DNA of 64,000 bases from Anoplolepis gracilipes (GCF_047496725.1 NC_132972.1:9287501-9351500); one strand, 5' to 3'; positions 12,788 to 29,500 are shown, counted from the first letter of the stretch. The notes: a model not told the origin generated them from the letters alone. Program-made: numbers and translations.

Positions 12788-15700
12788 AAGAGAGAGCTCC
12801 CGTTTGTATCGAAGAGTATCAAAAAATAACTTCGATTTGTTATAGAATCCTGTGTGAACGAGCGATAGAGATCTGGATAGTCTAATGTCTCGTATAATAA
12901 TGACTAGAATTCTTTAAGATCGCCGATTCATTAATCCGGAGGAGAGGCGACTCTATAGCTAGCCAGGCTCTATATGAAAATACGAGACTTTGCTGAATTG
13001 AAAAGATTCTTACAAACGCGAGAGATCTTTTTTTGCGCGAGAAATTTTTTCCTTTTATGCGGGATTTTTTTACCATAAAAATTCTCAGAGAAGCGTTTCT
13101 GATTCTCTTATACATCAGAATCTTCAATATATGAGGATGTGTATATCTTATGTTTTTGTACAGCAACATTATGCACATTACGTGATATTTCCATATACCA
13201 TAAGGTACCTTTTTAGGTCGTCGCATTTTGCGCTCGAGGAAAGATCCTGTAAAATGTACGAGATCCTGATAGAGGCCTCGCGATAGAGTCACCTCCGTTC
13301 ATCGGTGACGTATACAACACTCAGATCCTTAAACACATATCACTTAATTCTCGCATTTTAAAACGCCTAAAGCGTAATCCGCTAATATAACATAATCGCT
13401 AACTGCGTTAACTGCACACTTAGCGAAGATAAATACGCGTGTACGCAGCAAAGCTAGATACATCAATTTTCTTGCGGAAACGCATCTAAACGGACCAAGC
13501 GGACCGTGTGCTGATAATTATCGAGTCAAAAGAAAACGCGAAACTCCGTCCCGATCGTCTGTCTCGCAAAATTAAACGTCAAAGCGCGACTATTCGCTAT
13601 CTCTCAGCAAATCAGTAATACAGAGTGTATCTGAAATATACAGCAATATATATTTTAGAACTGCGTTCTACAATAAAAAAAAAAAAAAGAGATTTCTCCA
13701 TGTGAATATTGCTGCCTATGTCAAATACATTCTATTTAGTTACACTACGGTGGATGAACAGAATCGATGAACTTTAAATTAAATCGAATTATAAATATAA
13801 GAATCGCTAGCTAAATTATTTTTATTCGCACTTCGAACAGCTCTATCGCTTCTGCGGTTACCAAAAAGCATTTATCTTAATATCTCATTCTCGTGCCTAT
13901 TTTAGGACATGAATTTTTAATTTTGATTCGATTCGCTCTCCGATTTCATTCACCCACCGCTTTTATACTCGTTAAATGTAACGAATCTGCGAATCGCCGA
14001 CGATTTTACGGATCTCAATGTATTTAAATGCGTCAGCAACAAAGAGATGCATAATATATATTTTACGATTATATAAATATTTAATACTCCAGTAGAAATC
14101 TATCATATTAGCCAGACTTAGAGATCTTTGAATAAATTAAAATATGCATATTTAGATAATCAAATTATTACTCTTATTGAACCAGTCTGCTCTCGTGGCA
14201 ACAATTGAGTTCCAATTAAGAACAATGTAAAATTACATACGTAAAAAAAATGCTTTATAAAATATTTTATTTGTTAGGAAGAAAAAGATGCAAGATCAAT
14301 GTCTCGCATCATGTTTATTTCGTTGAGTCTGACAATAAACTTTCTTCTTTACTTTTTGAAAAATAACACGGTTTAACACAATAAAATTGTTTTAAATTAA
14401 AAAAAAAATTAACCATTCGATTAATGAAACTAGTTATTTCTTGGAGAGTTTAATATACACGGATCAATTATCATAGAGAAGAAACAAGTAAGAAAAGGAG
14501 CGTATAAGTTTTCACTCGCGAGAGCCTCGTCTTATAATCTTTCATTGAAAAATGGCAAATGGCTTAGACGATCGTCATCTTAACACTATTGTCAAATATC
14601 TAGAATCTATAATGCTCGTTTCGAAGGAATTGATTCGAAATATATCAGTTTAAAGTTGAAAAAATACAGATACTTATTCCTTTACTAATTTTTATACCGA
14701 CAAATTAAGATCTTTAATTTCAAAATTAAAATGCCAATATATTTCCTATGAAGTAAAATTTAAATCCTTTAGATTCAAGTTATTCGCAAGATTATAAAAA
14801 CATGGAAGAGAAATTCGAACGCGTAGTATTAAGGTGACGAGGGGCACCGCCGCGATCGACACAGCGAACTCTCGTACAAGCAAACGCAAATATCGCGGAG
14901 TCAATACGACGTTCAATAATCTCCACGACGATCGATATCTATTTTCTCGAAATAGTGTGCGATGCGCGTTATCTACGAGTCCAATTCGCTTTTCGGGCTG
15001 CGCTGCCTGTGGATCGTTTTTTGCCAGGGTATTTGGTGTTTCAGACGCATGTGACGCCGCAGGTCGGTTCTACGACTGAGAGTGGTGTGGCAGACGATGC
15101 AGGTAGTCTGGTTGCGATGCACTTCGAGGTGCTGGGTCAGCGAAGCAAGGTGCCTGTAAACGTTTCCGCAGAGCCGGCACGGAAAACGCCCCGGGCCTTG
15201 CATCACCACCTGACCAGTTGTATCGCCAACGTGCTTCCGATTGCGTCCCACCCCCCCTGCAACACATTAACACAGCCACGTGACCCGCCGGTTCCTCATC
15301 ATCAATTATCAACGGAATCACAGTCAGGAAAGGTAGACTTACAGGTGTGGAGAACGGGAGAACAGGAAGGGGAAACGGAATTACGGAGGAGGGAGGAGGA
15401 GGGGGAACACGTTAACACAGGCCATTCATTGCGAGGGGATCGTCAGTCGATTACTGGTGAGACTCTGGTGACGAACTGTGTAAGATCTCGAAGCGCGAAC
15501 TTCAACCCTTTATCTCGCAACTCTAAATGATAAATCTGATAAGCCACCACTATCATAAATTCATAGCACTGAATCGTTTCTAAAATTTAATTGTTACTCA
15601 AATTGCAGAATTATTGTAAAATTTTATTACTACATGAAAAGAGATCGCCAATCATGTTTAGCGATCGCGTAAGAGGGTTTCGAACTTATTTCGCTATCCC

Positions 15701-17476
15701 CGTCGTTAAATAGAGCCATGTAAAAGTATTTTTACTATGCTCTTTCCAATTTGCTGGCCTCGTGGGGAATCGGGTGAAATTATCCACGCAGGTAAAGGGT
15801 TAAGATCGCGCAATCTGCTCCAATGTGTCGAGGAACGCGCGTTTAATGATCCACATTTAATCCATATTCAGTGTAGGGTCAACGTGCACTGTATTGGCCG
15901 ATGTGTTAGCAGGCGCCGAGTAGGACGCCCTCGAAAGAGCGCGCGATCGACTGATGATCCTCCTCGAAGTGTTTGTGTACGTGTAAATTGCTCTCTTCGA
16001 TCGGCTCTCACTGAGCTTAATTAATACTGCCAATCAAATTAGCGACGGATTCAGTCACTATATACAGTACAACAGTTAGCACTGCCATGCATGATATCGC
16101 ATCTCCCATCAACTTTTACGACTCTTAATCCTTGGAAGCAATTTTGGGCTAGATTATTTCTGTGATTATTTTCACGTAATTAATTATCTTAAATAAATTA
16201 TAATTAAAGCAATTATGAAGTCAGTAATCATAAAATGATTTGAAAGATTATTCTCGAATAAAACTTACTAAACTTATCGAAATTAGATAAATTACTAAAT
16301 TTCTACTGTATACATATAATACAATTAATCTAAATTTTTAAAATTTTTAATTTGTAAATTTTGTATCGAAGTATGACATACATGGTCTTTAATTAATAAT
16401 TTTACATTATTTTTTTGATTTATTAATCATGATTACTCAATGTCATAATTACTAATCATTAATTTAATTACTCTATAATCACTAATAATTATGTACTTTC
16501 TGCCCAATTCTGCTTAAAACATACACGTCACAAGTGCATCAATATCGCCTAAAATATATTACAGTTAACATCATTATAATATCGCAGATATACATCGTAA
16601 CAAAATACGATTATATAATTACATCGTAAAGACAATGAAATCGACATGATTGTTATGCCAATGTGTTATTTAACTAACTAAAGCACCGGCATAAATTAGC
16701 ACATGTAAGTAATTGAATTCGCTTTAGTTGTTGCGAATTAGGTGAATTAGAAGGTATCGCGAAGTGCAAATGCTGCAATTTGTCTAATTAATTGTGTCAC
16801 GTTCTTCGACACAAGTGTGTGTTGCGTGAATGAAAGCGCAAAGCGGTCCATTCTGTCATTATTTCGCGCAATCTGTGCAATTTGTGCTCGGAAAACACAA
16901 ATAAATAAAATCAACAGGATGACTCAAGCGATGAACCGAATGTCGCAAGCCGGATAATATTATTCTCGAGAAGGAAAGAGGAGAGTCTTATTTTTGTGAA
17001 TTGATATTTTTTTCCAACTTTATTCACACATATGTCCACTTACATTATTAGCCTGCATAAGCCAAACATAGGATTACGTAATGATATATTATATATATAA
17101 TATATATATATTTTTTTTTTATACTTTATGTATACATATATATGTCTCATCTCTTTCTTCTTTTATAAATAATCAACTAAGGGAATATCAATTCATTTAG
17201 AGTAATATTAATTGGCGATCTTGTACTTATTTCGCATTCGTGGCTTTTGAGGAATGTGCACATTCGCTTTCCCTTTCGTAGTAAAATAAAGTTTCGTGTT
17301 CGTGTATGTGTATGTGTATGTGGAAATACGTCTAAACACCGTCATTCGATTAATTACACTTACGCGCGCATCATATGCGTATATCTGTATATAAGTATAT
17401 GTAAATAAAACGCGGATAAATATAATTTATTAATTATTAATAATTTAGTAATAAAGAAATATATAAATATATATAC

Positions 17477-17512
<36 letters not shown>

Positions 17513-18943
17513 CTCTTATAGCTCCTCGAAAAAAAAATAAATGATATCGAAGGGTAACTTAAATAAAAGAAGATTTTTATGTAAAAAAACATAAATTAAT
17601 AGCATCCCAACTTTGCTTCATGTATACTTCTTCTATCAAAGTTTAAATATTATAAAACAAATTATGCAATCAATGACAAATAATTTAATCAAATCATTGC
17701 AATTCACTATATATTGCAATAAATTATACATCTAAACATAGTATGTTTACATGGAAGTTGATTTCTTTTAAATTTTCTATCTTTTTTCTTTTTCTTATTT
17801 GTATTATATTTCGTGGCAATTAATTATAATAAAAAAAAATTTTTAAATGTTAAAAATTAAAATATACATTTTTTTTGATAAAATAATTGTTAAAGAAAAA
17901 CACTTTTAAAAATTTATTTTCAAGATGTATGAAAAGTAATTCAATATCCATAAATATTCTATATAGCTCAAAGTAAAAGATTCTAAACTAGTTTGAACAG
18001 TTATAAAACATGAAGTCTAAAGTCCCGTTCATCTCATTGCACTAGATCGTAAAAAAAATGTTACAAAAAGAAAAAAGTGAATTCACACTCAATTGAACTA
18101 GATGTAATTGCACTAAGTTACTTCCTAGTTCGTAAACTAGCGTCGATTTGTACATTCTCACTTCATTTAGCGATATACATATACTCACGACTTTAATATG
18201 TCGACAAACATCATTCTCAAAAAAGAGATCATTATGCAGATGGGTATAATTATTTAAAAACAGAAAATAGCCTCTTTATGGAAAGATCACTTATCGATAG
18301 TCACTTTGCAGACGTATATATTGCACCATATTTCATTAAATTTCGTTTCTAGCGAATAGTGTAAAAGAATAGTGTAGTTATAATTTATATACCTGATATA
18401 CTGTCCACAAGTTCATAAGTATTATTTATTATTTATTCATTTATTATTTAATAATTTATCATTAATTTATAATTTATTATTTATGTCATTAATTTAATAA
18501 TTTATATAAATTTAATGTAATCCTCTCTTCTTATAAAAGTTGCGTATATATGTATTTTTTTATAAAAATAAAAAAAAATAGAAATGTGTTTTTTTTTTTT
18601 CAAATAAATTGTTTAATTTATTTACAAATTTATGGGCATTATTGTAATATGTTAGTAAATAAATTATTATGATTAAACATAATGACATATATTCTTTTAT
18701 CGTAAATATTAATATATTAATTTAATATCAAAATTGCGAAAATACGTAAGTGTGACTATCGACGACTCTATGGCGAAGTGAAATGTACCCATTGCACCGT
18801 TCGTTGTATAATATCACGAAATCGGAGCTGATAAAAAAAAAATAGAACAAACAATAACGACAACAAAATAAACAAACGAAATATAGTATAATATTAATAT
18901 TCGAGGAATAAAACTAAAATCAAATTATTGTACCATATATATA

Positions 18944-19004
<61 letters not shown>

Positions 19005-22000
19005 CTATATATATTGTCTACTATATAATATATAATGAAATTAGTGTACTATATATTAGATATTAGATATATATTAGATATTTGGCAAGTTTCTGAGACC
19101 TTAAAAACTAACGCACGCGTGAGTATGCGTAATATCAATATCGTATAAAGATTTGCGATCCAGGACCGATGAAAGATCCCAAGAAACATTAAGACACGTC
19201 GACTTCAGTGAAATACTCAGCCAGTCGCCGAGATGTCATAAAACACGAATTTCGATACATTGACACGATTATTAAAAAAATAATGGCACAGAACGCTTAA
19301 TCGAATGCTATCTCAACAGTTATTCACATCGATCATGGTAAAAATGCGCTTGCATATATTAATGTATATTTTTATTTAATATATGTAAGTAAAACTTGTA
19401 CGTGTAATAAAAAGATATATGGAGAAAATATTATATAATTAAAAAAATATATTTAATTTACAAATATTTAATAATTAAAATCATATGTATGTATTACACA
19501 AAGCGATAATGTTAAAACTAATACGAGCTGTAGATATTATACTATCACATATACTATGCATTTTAGAAAGTGTTTACAATACATTCTTCATCATATTTAG
19601 TTTGCCTTCAATAATGAGTTGTTCTTGACAGTGATATTAGTTTCAATCTTTAAAGTTCTCTTCAGTCAAAGCTTTAATAATTAATTAAATAAAACTCATA
19701 TCTTCTTATATAATATGATTCATTACTCGATTGATTTTGAATCATAAATAAATTATGCTCAGGATCAATTAATGCAAACAGCTGCAGAGATCTAAATATT
19801 ATAAAAATTGTATTGTAAATATATACTTTATAGCATGTATACCAGCGTTTACAAGCTCGTATTGATTTTGATGTCCTTACTCAGTTCTTTTCTAGGAAAA
19901 TAAAGAAAAATTCATTAATTGTATTTATTTCTCTTCTGTTCAATTTTATTGAAAGAAATTTTTTTCAGAGATAAAAGATTCGATAGAAAAATTTTACCAT
20001 GATCGCGTAAGTAGGATCCTTGGCAATCGATCATTCAGATCGATTATCTGATAGAACTAATCGCTGAAATGTATCAATTGCACGAAAAAAATGCACATTC
20101 CTCCTTACGCTATTAAGTACTGAACTCAAATTTGACTAGATAAAATAAATCATTTCTGTTTTCCCTTCGTGTCTTTGGTTACTAAAATGTGTTTTCATAT
20201 ATACGTGTATATTATGTGTATGTGTATGTTTGTGTTTGTATGTAAATGTCGTATTTCTTTTCATGTGCATTATACACATATAGATACATATACATACACA
20301 TATATGTATGTGTACAAATGACTAGGGTGTGAAATTTAAGACAGGCATAATATAGGTTCCTCGTCGACGACTAGAGTAGAATAGGCTCGTTGTTAACAAT
20401 ACATTAACGTCACAGCAAATAATCATGTGCTACAATTTTCATAAGTCTATCTTTCTTTGATGAAAAACACGATCGATTATACCACATAACAATTAAATCC
20501 GAGAAACGCGAAAAATATGGCACACAAATTGGACTATATCAAAAGAGAAAAAAAAAGAAAGAAAACTGCTCGTTAAAATTAATTTAGTAAATATAATATT
20601 CTACGTGTATATATTATGCGAGCAGATATTGTCTTATTACAATTGCAATTAGCACGATTGTAAATTATCCGCAAACACTTATCGGATTCGCTGCTTTAGA
20701 AACAGGAACGAAAACTTTAGCTTTTTATAAAAAATTGTTGTAAAAAAATCGGTTCTTTCGCGTAATATTGATTCCGACGCATATAAATTGCACCTATGTC
20801 TATTAAATATTAAATTGTAATAGAATTTCTATATTTTATTTACACAATCTATTTTTTTCCTGTCTTCTCCGGCTTCTCTTTGTCTCGTTGTCTGATCTAT
20901 TCGCGAGAGTTTTACTGCGATAAATTATGTACTTGTCTTTCTTATTATTTCAGCCAATGATAATTATTTCACTTCAGTCTGATCGATTATAACTGCAGTT
21001 ATTAATACACATAAAATTAAAGCGAATCTCAAACGCGTCATAAAAATTGACTTTATCAAAATATGATATTTTAACATATTAACATTAACATATTAATTAT
21101 ATAAATTATATCAAAATATACATTGTATATAAATTATATAATTACATAAATTAATATCTTTTGTTATTAAAGTAAATTTTAATAGTTTTATATGTCAAAA
21201 GAATTCATTACTTGAAATTAAAAATTTATTATGTATTTTCTTTCTCTTAATCTTTACTTTCAATAAATTAAAACGAATAATCGTCAATTGAATTTTCGTT
21301 CGTTTCCAAATCCAACGAATTACCGATTACTCTCTTCGAAAGAATGTTGACAATTGCAACAACTAATGAAATTAAACCAAAGGAAAATGTGGCACGTTCT
21401 AAAAATTATACACCATTGATTGACCGACAATAAAAAAGTCGGATAACGATAAGGATATCTATCCTCCCTTGCGTCGACGGGATTCTTTCTTTGGTAGATC
21501 ATCTTCGCACTAAGGAATAGGACTAGAGGTGATTCTTTCCACGCTGCTCTCCCTAATGCGTATCGTGGTATAGGTCGCGTTCGCGTCGATGCTCGACGGA
21601 CTGCCGGCGTTCTGCTGACCGATTGCCTGGGCAGTCGACGACACGGAGATCGGCGCCGGCGTCTCGACGCCGCCTGCCGAGGCCATCCCCGCGGCCGCGG
21701 TTGCCGTAGTCCCGTCGACCCAGCGGTGGCGGTTCTTCAAGTGGCGCTTCATGTGCGTGGTGCGGCTGAGCACTTTGTGGCACACCGGGCACTGGGTAGT
21801 ACCCTTGTGCATATTCATGTGTTTATACATCGAGTCCCGATTCCAAAACGATTTACCGCAGAGTTTGCACGAGTGCGACGGATGTTCGATGACCACCGTG
21901 TGTGAATCTAAATCAGACACAAACGTTCATGCTACGTCGTGGCCGGGCACGCGCGAGCCCGGATACGCGCGAGTCGGACCCCCTCGCTTTTCGCTCTCTC

Positions 22001-25000
22001 GGGGTCCTATCTAGATTCTCTGCGACACGCTGTCGATTATTACTGATTTGTACTCGATTACTCTCACGATTCGCAAAACGTGACATTTTGTATTTAAATT
22101 CCATGCGACTAACAAAATTTTATGTTAAAAGGACCCTAATACTTATGAACAATAAGTGTTAAATGCAAATAATTTTCGTACATATTGTATAGATATATTT
22201 ATGCTTTCCGAGATTAATTAAAATGGAAACGAATTTTTCTCGCAGCATTTTTACCAAATTTACACTTTTTTCCGTGTTTTACTTTATAAATTCACCGATT
22301 AAAAATTCAATTATGTCTCGTCGTGGATCACGACACGCGACACTGCGAGTACAAAAGTGTCTTCGATAATTAAAAAAAGAATAGAAAGAACATTAAAAAA
22401 ATCGCATGTCAGTAGCAAATTTCGCGTCTCACTTTCGTTTCTCTACCTACTTTTTCACTCGCTCACTCGAATCTCTCGCAAGAGAATAACAGCAGTAGCA
22501 ATGACAAAAAAAAAAGAAGAAAGGCAACGCACACGATGAGACTTACAAACAGGAGCAAGAGAGAGAAAGATAGATAAAGAGACAGCAATCACGAGAATGA
22601 CAACATACGCAGTAATTATAATTATAATACTCTCGGAGCAGCCATGCTACTGTGAACTGTGAATATAACGGCATAATATGAACAACAGCGAAAGAAAACG
22701 GAAACAGAACAAATACAAATATACAAAATGTTCAATATTCATGCACAACACACATAGACATAATTCGGGCGAGATCTAATTTGTAAATCGTGATTGGAAG
22801 CCGAATATCGGGTCCAAAGTTTAGGGCACGAGATATACTGCTAATCGCATGTTTCTTGCAGTGAACCGACAATCATATGTATTCCTTTGAATTGCTATTA
22901 ATCGAACGTGGGTCGCATACGCGACTATATTTTGGCACATGTAAGGCGACGTGTCATGCGGGAGGAATTGACAATTTGTATAATTGACAATTATGACATT
23001 CATATGTTTAAAGAAATGTATGTTTGCTAACTTTCTAATAGAAATTATGTATAAAAGTATATATTTAAATACATTCTATAATAAGATAAATATATTCTAT
23101 GATAAGATATTTTCTATCGCTAGAAATTATGTTAAATTTCGTTATAATAAACATAAAAAAAAAATTAAGATTTTTATTATCTTTTTTTCAATATTCTAAA
23201 GTAAAATTTCCTTATTAACATTTTTCCTTTTTTACCCAATAAATTATATGTTAAATATAAAAAAATACTACAAAAATATATAATATATATAATTATTATA
23301 AGTATCATATATATATTTGGATGCTTGAGTGAATTAATTTCTTTCTTAATTAAATTTTTTATCGCAAAATAAGAATTTTATTATTATATCGAAATCTTAG
23401 TGCATTCGTAGATCGAAGATTTTCGGAAGATTCCGAAAAGCGTTGTTCCATGCAATGAGAAAATAATGCACTCCTCGCGGCCCAAAGGACACACGTACAG
23501 TTTTCGTCATCGCTTTATTTCCAGAATGCAAAGTACAAAAGAAATGTATAACCCGGCACTTCGCACGTCTTACATATTCTACAGCTACGTCATAATTTAC
23601 ATATAGTATGGTATTTTGACTACGGATAAATTTTTCATATTGTAAATTAATAAAATTCTCTAACGCTGTAAATCACTTTTAGAAAGACTTAAGTAAAATC
23701 CGAACGATGATCGAAAGTGGCTTTATTCGTTTTGGCAAAATTTTCAAAATTTGTCTTATGTATGGTGGTATTTAAAAAGAAGTATTTATCATATGTCAAT
23801 CTTTACTAGAACACTAATTTCTGAATCGGAGTAAATTATTCCCCCAATAAAATATATAAGTCATAGTATGAGAAATAACAATAAAATGAATAATGAAAAA
23901 AAAAATAATAATTTGTTCGTAACGGGACATAACAGGTTTGTTAAAAATACGTCAATTGTACGTCAATCATTACTATCGCGTACAATGAGAGAAATTGCAT
24001 GTCATATGATTGTCAAAGAGTACATGTTGCAAATTAAATTATGTACACACCGAGAATTTATTCCCTCTCTATATCGATGTTTTTACAAGTTATTATCAAT
24101 AGATAAGTCACATCAATTAATACGACGATAAAATCATCGATCCAACTAGGATCGACAGTTATCTAATTGTAAGTTCCGCGCTGAGACAGAAATATGACAG
24201 CCACATAAATGACAGCTTTTATACATATGACGTCAACGTATGATAACTGTATCTCATAAATATTGTACATAAATTACATTTAATGCATAGATTTTGTATT
24301 ATTTGGAAGGGTCAGAGGAAAACCATCTTCTAAATAAATTGTACACGAGTGAAAGACTAAGGAAGTTACATACAGACTGTTCATTGATAATGCATTTATG
24401 AATATTCTGATTTCGCCAAGTATAGCGACTATAATAGTATAGTAATCCCCCATTGTACAGTTAATCGAGATCGCTCGATAAAAAAACAATAATATGATTA
24501 GTTTCGATAAGATAGACTATAATATTTTTGTTATATTTAAGTACTACACGTATTTCAAGCTTCATTTACCGAAGAAAGAGAAGGACAGTCTTTAGTCTAC
24601 CTTTATTCATACATATATATGTATTATATAAATCTTAAACTCTTCTCATCTTTGGAAGGATACAGATAAACTTATGCAAAAAGTGACCGAAACTTTATTT
24701 CTTTTTATTGAATAAGAGCCTTAGTACACGAATATTGATGTTAAAAGTTTACTAATGTTGATTCTTTTTGCAGGATATAATTCATAAAAAAAGAATTGAA
24801 ACCACACTAATTTTTTGAACGTTTAAATAAAAATTTTTTTTATTAAAATAAATTTGAGTTTTTATTGTACCTTTACACCCTGCATTGGCTCCTATTGCCT
24901 TTCTCCGTGACATTATTAATTTTATTTAAGAGCTTTATAAATTCTTATTTTCGTAATCTTTTTTTGCTTAGAAAATTTAAAAATTAGACAAAAACTATCC

Positions 25001-26525
25001 TTTCTCTCTCTTTTAAAGTACTCTCATTTCACGATGCTTGCCTTTTTTCGTGTTTGAACTTCGTACATAAAAAAATATATAATTACTTATGAAAAAATTG
25101 AACACTTCGTACATTATACAACTATCAGTTAAGGATAAACGATGAGAAAATTCTTGTATTTAAAAAGCAATAAACTTGTAATCTTACACGCGATAACAAA
25201 AATAGTCAAAAAATTGAGTTTCTAAATCTTTTCAAAAATGTATGCAGTATAAAAATTGATTAAAATATAAAACCATCAAAATAATAGTCAATAATACTAG
25301 TCAATGATAATAAACAGTTGTGTATAAAATCATTATGTACATCATTATTTATGGAATGAAGAATGTGCTTGAATCCATTCGATTGATATTAAAACGCATC
25401 GAATGAAAAATAAAACAACGAAAAATCGCTCGCGAGAAAAGATTTGGACATAATGTCAATATGTAAAAAGAAAAAAACCCATTGATACACATATTTGGAA
25501 ATCAAGATATAACTTTCATAAATCCTAGAAATATCAAGAATCTCAAGATACAACACTTCACAATTATTTTGTATAACATTCCAATTATTTAAGAACTCAA
25601 ATCTTTATCCTCCAGACAAATGTAATTTAACTATCATCCGCGAACAACCAGATTAGCATTTCGTCAAAAATCGAAATAAATACATTATGTTTTTACCAAC
25701 GTAATTATCATTCGTACACGATATAACTTATGGTATATGTTCATATGTGTGTAGAAGAAAAATATTTTCCTCTCTACATCTCTATATCTATGCAATAACA
25801 CGAACACCTATAGAAGATACATCTTAAATTCCTCGATCTAGTTTCTCGCGGATGACATATGCTGAAACATCTGTCCAAGTCTACACGACGAAGACCCTGA
25901 TTCATCCTTCACCGAGTTTCTCTACCAAATACTCGAATACGCAACGTTCACGGCCGTTTGAACGGTTACTTGACTCCGTGCACGTTCACCATGTGGCAGC
26001 GCATAGTGTACTTTCGCGTGAAGACGACTTGACAGATCGGACAGATCGTGTCGCCCCTGTGTATACTGCGATGGTGGGCAAGGGAATCGCCACGATTGTA
26101 GGTTCGCCCGCAGACGTCGCACACCCAGCGACCGCTTTCCACCATGTAGTGCAGCTTAGACCTGCGCCTGACCCCGTCGAGAACGAGGCTCGCGTGCTGT
26201 TGTTGCAGTTGTTGTTGCGGTTGCGGTTGATGCTTCCCGTAATTGTGCTCTGATTCTGCGCACACAATCCAAAGTGTTTCCCATACACACACGGTCTCAT
26301 ACTTTTATGTAATAGTTTCGTCGTGCGCGCGGGGACATGTTTTTTTTCCCTATATTTTCTTGTCTTTTTTCGTGCTTCGTAAATTCGCGATTCCCGTTGT
26401 TTTTGTGTGTTGGTTATTATTTCTTTCAGCGCGCGATATATACGATAGTGAGACAACCCCGATAAGCACACACCAGCATCGATAAATTTCGTCTTATAGG
26501 ATTACGTGAGGATTATATAATAATT

Positions 26526-26586
<61 letters not shown>

Positions 26587-29500
26587 TTAAAGTACTAAAG
26601 TATTAGCTGCATATTGGACTGGAAATAATAACATACTATGTGAATCAAATTAAATAATAAACAATTAAAATACATAACATAATATGTGAATCAAATATTG
26701 CATCAACCAAAATGTCAAAGATAAGTCTTTTTAAAATTTTAGAGAGAAAATGGTAATGATAAAATGATATTTAAATGATTAAAATGATATTTAAAGCAAT
26801 AAAATTATTGAAAAAGACGAAAAGAATAGATATTATTCCAGTAATAATACATAATATATAATACATAAATCATCATTTATCAAAATTTGGTTAGATACAA
26901 TATAACATTACTCTGAAAAACATAATATATATGTATAATAAGAAACTAAAATTTAAAATTTAAAACATTTAGAGATTTTGCAATCTAAAATTTTTTTTAG
27001 ATATATAAAGATTATCCAAAAGTCAAAGATGCTGAAGTTTATTTGAATGAAATAGATATAACATACGGGTGTGTGTTTATAAGAACACAGCTGAATATAG
27101 ATATGAATCAACTTTAGAAGTTGAATATATTGTATGCACTAAAACGTGATTTACTCGTAGCAAGGTGAAAGTTTGGTCTCAGGCCGTCAGGGGCATTTTC
27201 GAAAAAATAGGAGGGACGACCCATCTTTCATAAAAATTTACATGTAATATTACAAAAGAGATATCCATTGAGAATGTGTAAATATATCTTGCAACAAATT
27301 AATTTACCGTATTTAAATTGTCGAATTATACAATAATAATTATAAATAAATTCATACCGATCTTTGTAAAAAAAATTGTTTCTAAAAAAAATTTCAAGAA
27401 AAACCTACTGATTATAATTAATAGTTTACTATAGAACTGTGATTCGCTCATAATATTCTTGAATTTATAAAAAATGATGAGAATTAAATTAAAATATGTC
27501 TGAAAAATTTATTTCTATTTATCATATTGGATTATATTAACGGGTCGCCCCTTTATGTTATACTCGCCAACGCATTCTGTGTCGAGTATGTGTACCGTTT
27601 CATTGATATAATCGGGATATTCTGTGTTAAAAATTCATAACTAATGTATGTAAGTAGATATAGTCCCCATAAGCAATGAAGCTTCCAGCCAGAAACGAAA
27701 AGGAGAATTTTTTGGGAGTGCCAAAATGTCAAAAAGCTTGCGGATATTTGAGATTCATGCGAAGTTCTATTTCTGTTGTAACCTAATATAAAGGGACATA
27801 TATGTATATTCTTCCGTACAAAATTGTAACATTGGAATTCTAATGGCAAATTGTTTTGAGCAATCTGCAGATTTTTCCTTAATTTGTCGCTCGTTGTATA
27901 TTATTATTCCAATTAGTGTTATTAATATAATATCGTCATTATGACAGATTTACAATAGTTTGCTTATCGCTCTGACACAAGAGGCATGACAAATGTTTTT
28001 TTTTTGTAGTATTTTTATTAGAAACTCGCAATGTTACTCGATCATATCGAGTATTGATCGAAAATCGAAAATGCGATAACGCGCAAATATGTCGTATTAC
28101 AAAATTCATGAAACATGTAAGTAATGCTAATTAAACATACAAATAAAACCTCAGAACGCGCGACGCACAATCATTATAGATGCACGTGGGATAACAGCAA
28201 CACTTCGACAAACATACGTACACAATGCATTCATTCCAAGCAATTGTAATGTAAGATCTATTAATAATATCTGTGAATATTCGCGCCTTTGCTTTGTGAA
28301 AATATATGTTTGTATAATATAGAGTTGTAAAATATAATTCTTATTCTCTCATTACACATCTAGAACTAAATAGAACAAATATATTACATATTTATATTAA
28401 ATGCAATATTCATACAAATTAAATTCCAAAAACAGTCACAACAATTTAGGACTAAATGTGCAGCGAGAAAAGAGATTAGTATATATATAATGTCAATCAA
28501 AATTTATGATAAAAAAATCGATAATGACAGACAACAAAATATTTCGCATTTTACAGGTATTAATTACGTATTACGTATTTAACAGTCTTGCAGTTTTAAA
28601 TGTCACAAGGGGCTCTTTATATATAAAAGCAACTATCTAAAAACCTAAACTAATAAAATTCGATATATCCTTAACGTCTCTAATTCATGGCACGTCATTA
28701 ATACAAATTTTTCCAATCGTAAAAAGTGTCCCATAAGTATAATAATTTAATTTTATTTATATTAAACTTATTTGGCAAGATCTTTCAAGCTCTTATATAA
28801 CGTAAAAATAAAATAAAACTTTTAATAATTCAAAAATTATAGAAAAATGGCTTAAAGGAGCTTGAATAAAAGATTCCTATAATGACGCCAATTTTGCGAT
28901 AAACGAGATGTAATTAAATCAAACATAGTAATTGTATAACATTGTCAGAATAATATAATAAAGGAAATTAATAAATGAAGACATGTGATCAAAACAATTT
29001 AAAACAATTTAAATAGAATAAAATAACGTCGGACGTTTCGACTCGATTCTATTCGGGTTTTCTTCAGCGCAAAAATTACTTAAAATATACATGGATATGT
29101 TAGAAAAAACGAACATTAAACATAGATTAGAAGTTTAGCGTAATATGTTGGAAAAAAGCGGAGTCGCAATGAACGCACGCAGTCGGGAATATAAAAATAG
29201 ACAACATTTTCCAAATAATACATTGGCTCTCTCTAATTCGATTGTTAGGAGGACCAATATGTCTCATATAATTGTCATATTTTTGAAAATTCTAATAACG
29301 CTAAACTTCTAATCTATGTTTAATGTTCGTTTTTTTTAACATATCCATGTATGTTTTAAGTAATTTTTGCGCTGAAGAAAACCTGAATAATCGAGTCGAA
29401 ACGTCCGCCGTTATTTTATTCTATTTAAATTGTTTTGATCACATGTCTTCATTTATTAATTTCCTTTATTATATTATTCTGACAATGTTATACAATTACT

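Larger units (their letters stand above)
8847..14972. other. Intron of the BTB gene (between tails F and G)
   Basis: No coding exon is recognised. It holds two TTAA-flanked piggyBac-type MITEs and an 85-bp GA microsatellite, listed separately. Long open frames over the GA tract are low-complexity artefacts. Some patches (11.4-11.7 kb and 13.3-13.6 kb) are less AT-rich and could be regulatory. Confidence 0.5.
15257..21509. other. Intron of the BTB gene (between tails E and F)
   Basis: About 6.2 kb without recognised exons. It contains several TA microsatellites (17480-17509 and 18944-18990) and a TG/TA-rich stretch near 20190-20320. The first 800 bases next to tail F are less AT-rich. Confidence 0.5.

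Noticed and set aside
12430..12885. Ser-Leu or Arg-Glu repeat proteins in several frames
   Set aside because: They are translations of the GA microsatellite.
14834..15530. Long plus-strand open frames up to 191 codons
   Set aside because: They are antisense shadows of the GC-rich twin-finger exon F, with no domain of their own.
27553..27849. 98-codon minus-strand open frame
   Set aside because: No zinc pattern, no recognisable domain and no convincing acceptor, so it is probably chance.
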